From an uncultured Ruminococcus sp. (GTDB lineage: Bacteria > Bacillota > Clostridia > Oscillospirales > Acutalibacteraceae): a DNA stretch of 6,066 nt. Each line of letters opens with the position of its first letter. Within the stretch, counting starts at the first letter, position 1. The position numbers were made by a program, and so were the translations under genes. Positions 5,175 to 6,066 of this stretch are shown here, piece after piece. The stretch covers positions 1 through 6,066 of the forward strand of contig CACXDE010000370.1 of the NCBI GenBank assembly GCA_902766305.1, in the 5' to 3' direction. The notes under the pieces were generated by a model. It was not told where the DNA came from, ran no database searches, and was given only the letters and a program-made list of their open reading frames with translations.

Positions 5175-6066
5175 ATGAATAAATTGATCGGACGCGTCTT
5201 GGCAACAGAAAAATCGCCAACAACCATGGATAAGTTTACATTCTGGACTAATTCTGATTTAAAGCTTCATGCTTTTGATATTGTAAAAGTACAACATATC
5301 GAAGGTTCATTCACTTTTGGTGTCATTGAAAACATCTCCCATATCACGGATGCACAAAGCTTTCTAACCAATTTTATATCTAGTGATTTTGGCGATGTAA
5401 CTTTAGATGAACCAACACTGCGGATTGGGATGAACTATGTTGAAGCATCTGTTTCGTATAACAGCAAGGGAATATATACACCTGTTCATAATAATGCTCA
5501 AGTATATCTCGCAAATTCAGATGAAATCAATGCAGCACTTGGATTAAAGAATGTAAAGAATCCTTTAGTGTGCGGTTCCTTAAAAATGTACGAGGGAACA
5601 GATGAAGAGGTTTCATTGCCTGTTCATCTAAACTCCCAGTTCATCTTAGGACCGGAAGGTGCTCATTTGAATATTTCTGGTATATCGGGACTAGCATCGA
5701 AAACATCTTATGCGATGTTTCTTATGAAGGCAATCCAAGAAAGCTATTTTAATAAAGATCAGAATGATCCAGAAGATAGTGTTGCTTTTGTAATCTTCAA
5801 TGTTAAGGGTAGAGACTTGATGGCGATTCATCGAGAAAATGAATTTGACCATGAACCAGAGGGAGAGAAAGAGCGAGTACGCAAAGAGTATAAGGATATG
5901 GGGTTATCATTTGATCCATTCCGTAATGTATCTTATTATGTGCCGTATTATGCAGCTACTTCTGCAAAACAATCTACATATTTGTTACGCGATGATGTAG
6001 AGGACTATCGGCAGGACGGAATCTTAAAAAAGTTCAAATACTCTTATGAGGAAGACAAAGAAGCCA
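5175..6066 (+). CDS. HerA-like DNA-translocating ATPase, 3' truncated by the window
   Basis: The first 297 residues are present and the frame is still open at the edge. HerA-family ATPases form hexamers that pump DNA and dock a nuclease such as NurA. The N-terminus, I-G-R-V-L-A-T-E ... F-D-I-V-K-V ... T-F-G-V-I-E-N-I, has the look of a HAS-barrel (about residues 4-55). The phosphate-binding loop is G-I-S-G-L-A-S-K-T-S (169-178), where the usual HerA loop is G-x-T-G-S-G-K-S. It is followed by a strand V-A-F-V-I-F-N-V-K-G-R-D-L (203-215) in place of the usual D-x-x-G-E-Y. Walker B, arginine finger and C-terminal brace would lie beyond the window. A strong GGAGGAG (5162-5168) sits 6 bp before the ATG, and the NurA-like gene ends 15 bp upstream, so the two form one operon. 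Confidence 0.8.
   Translation, partial: MNKLIGRVLATEKSPTTMDKFTFWTNSDLKLHAFDIVKVQHIEGSFTFGVIENISHITDAQSFLTNFISSDFGDVTLDEPTLRIGMNYVEASVSYNSKGIYTPVHNNAQVYLANSDEINAALGLKNVKNPLVCGSLKMYEGTDEEVSLPVHLNSQFILGPEGAHLNISGISGLASKTSYAMFLMKAIQESYFNKDQNDPEDSVAFVIFNVKGRDLMAIHRENEFDHEPEGEKERVRKEYKDMGLSFDPFRNVSYYVPYYAATSAKQSTYLLRDDVEDYRQDGILKKFKYSYEEDKEA

Noticed and set aside
1..6066. CRISPR array, tRNA or rRNA
   Set aside because: No regularly spaced identical repeats and no cloverleaf or rRNA-like segments were seen.

Overview
The window looks like accessory (defence-island) DNA from a Firmicute of the class Clostridia, probably a gut or rumen Lachnospiraceae/Ruminococcaceae-type organism. The basis is strong GGAGG-type ribosome binding sites, low-to-moderate GC, and an XRE regulator and a WYL regulator whose sequences are of types common in that class. 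Species cannot be read from the sequence.

Layout. Bases 1-22 may hold the last codons of an upstream gene. A small XRE/Cro-type HTH regulator follows on the + strand (88-447). A minus-strand two-gene operon comes next: an HNH endonuclease (2291-1740), then, 3 bp later, a DndB-like DGQHR-domain protein (1736-600). Its promoter is readable: a perfect TTGACA -35, a 17-bp spacer and TACGAT as -10. A TAGATCTA palindrome sits inside the spacer, and a longer version (TTTAGATCTAAA) lies 64 bp upstream. The operon is bracketed by two diverged, same-orientation copies of a ~47-bp hairpin-forming repeat (509-554 and 2491-2538).

A 570-bp divergent intergenic region (2292-2861) holds that promoter, one copy of the repeat, several small inverted or direct repeats, and an extended -10 promoter facing right. 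The right half is a + strand module: a full-length HTH-WYL regulator (2862-3854), a NurA-like nuclease (3993-5159), and a HerA-like hexameric-type ATPase starting 15 bp later (5175) and running off the end.

How the parts may work together. HerA-NurA pairs form a DNA-end-processing motor plus nuclease, and HerA-type ATPases with nuclease partners are known anti-phage systems. The WYL protein is a plausible ligand-sensing regulator of this pair. An 18-bp inverted repeat (16/18 matched) overlaps the WYL stop codon, and a third copy of the same half-site lies in the upstream intergenic region, which makes it a candidate WYL operator. The HNH-DGQHR operon is a candidate second, separately regulated DNA-targeting module. 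DGQHR proteins are related to DndB of phosphorothioation systems, but no dnd modification genes are in the window. All functional statements are inferred from motifs and gene order; no searches were run.
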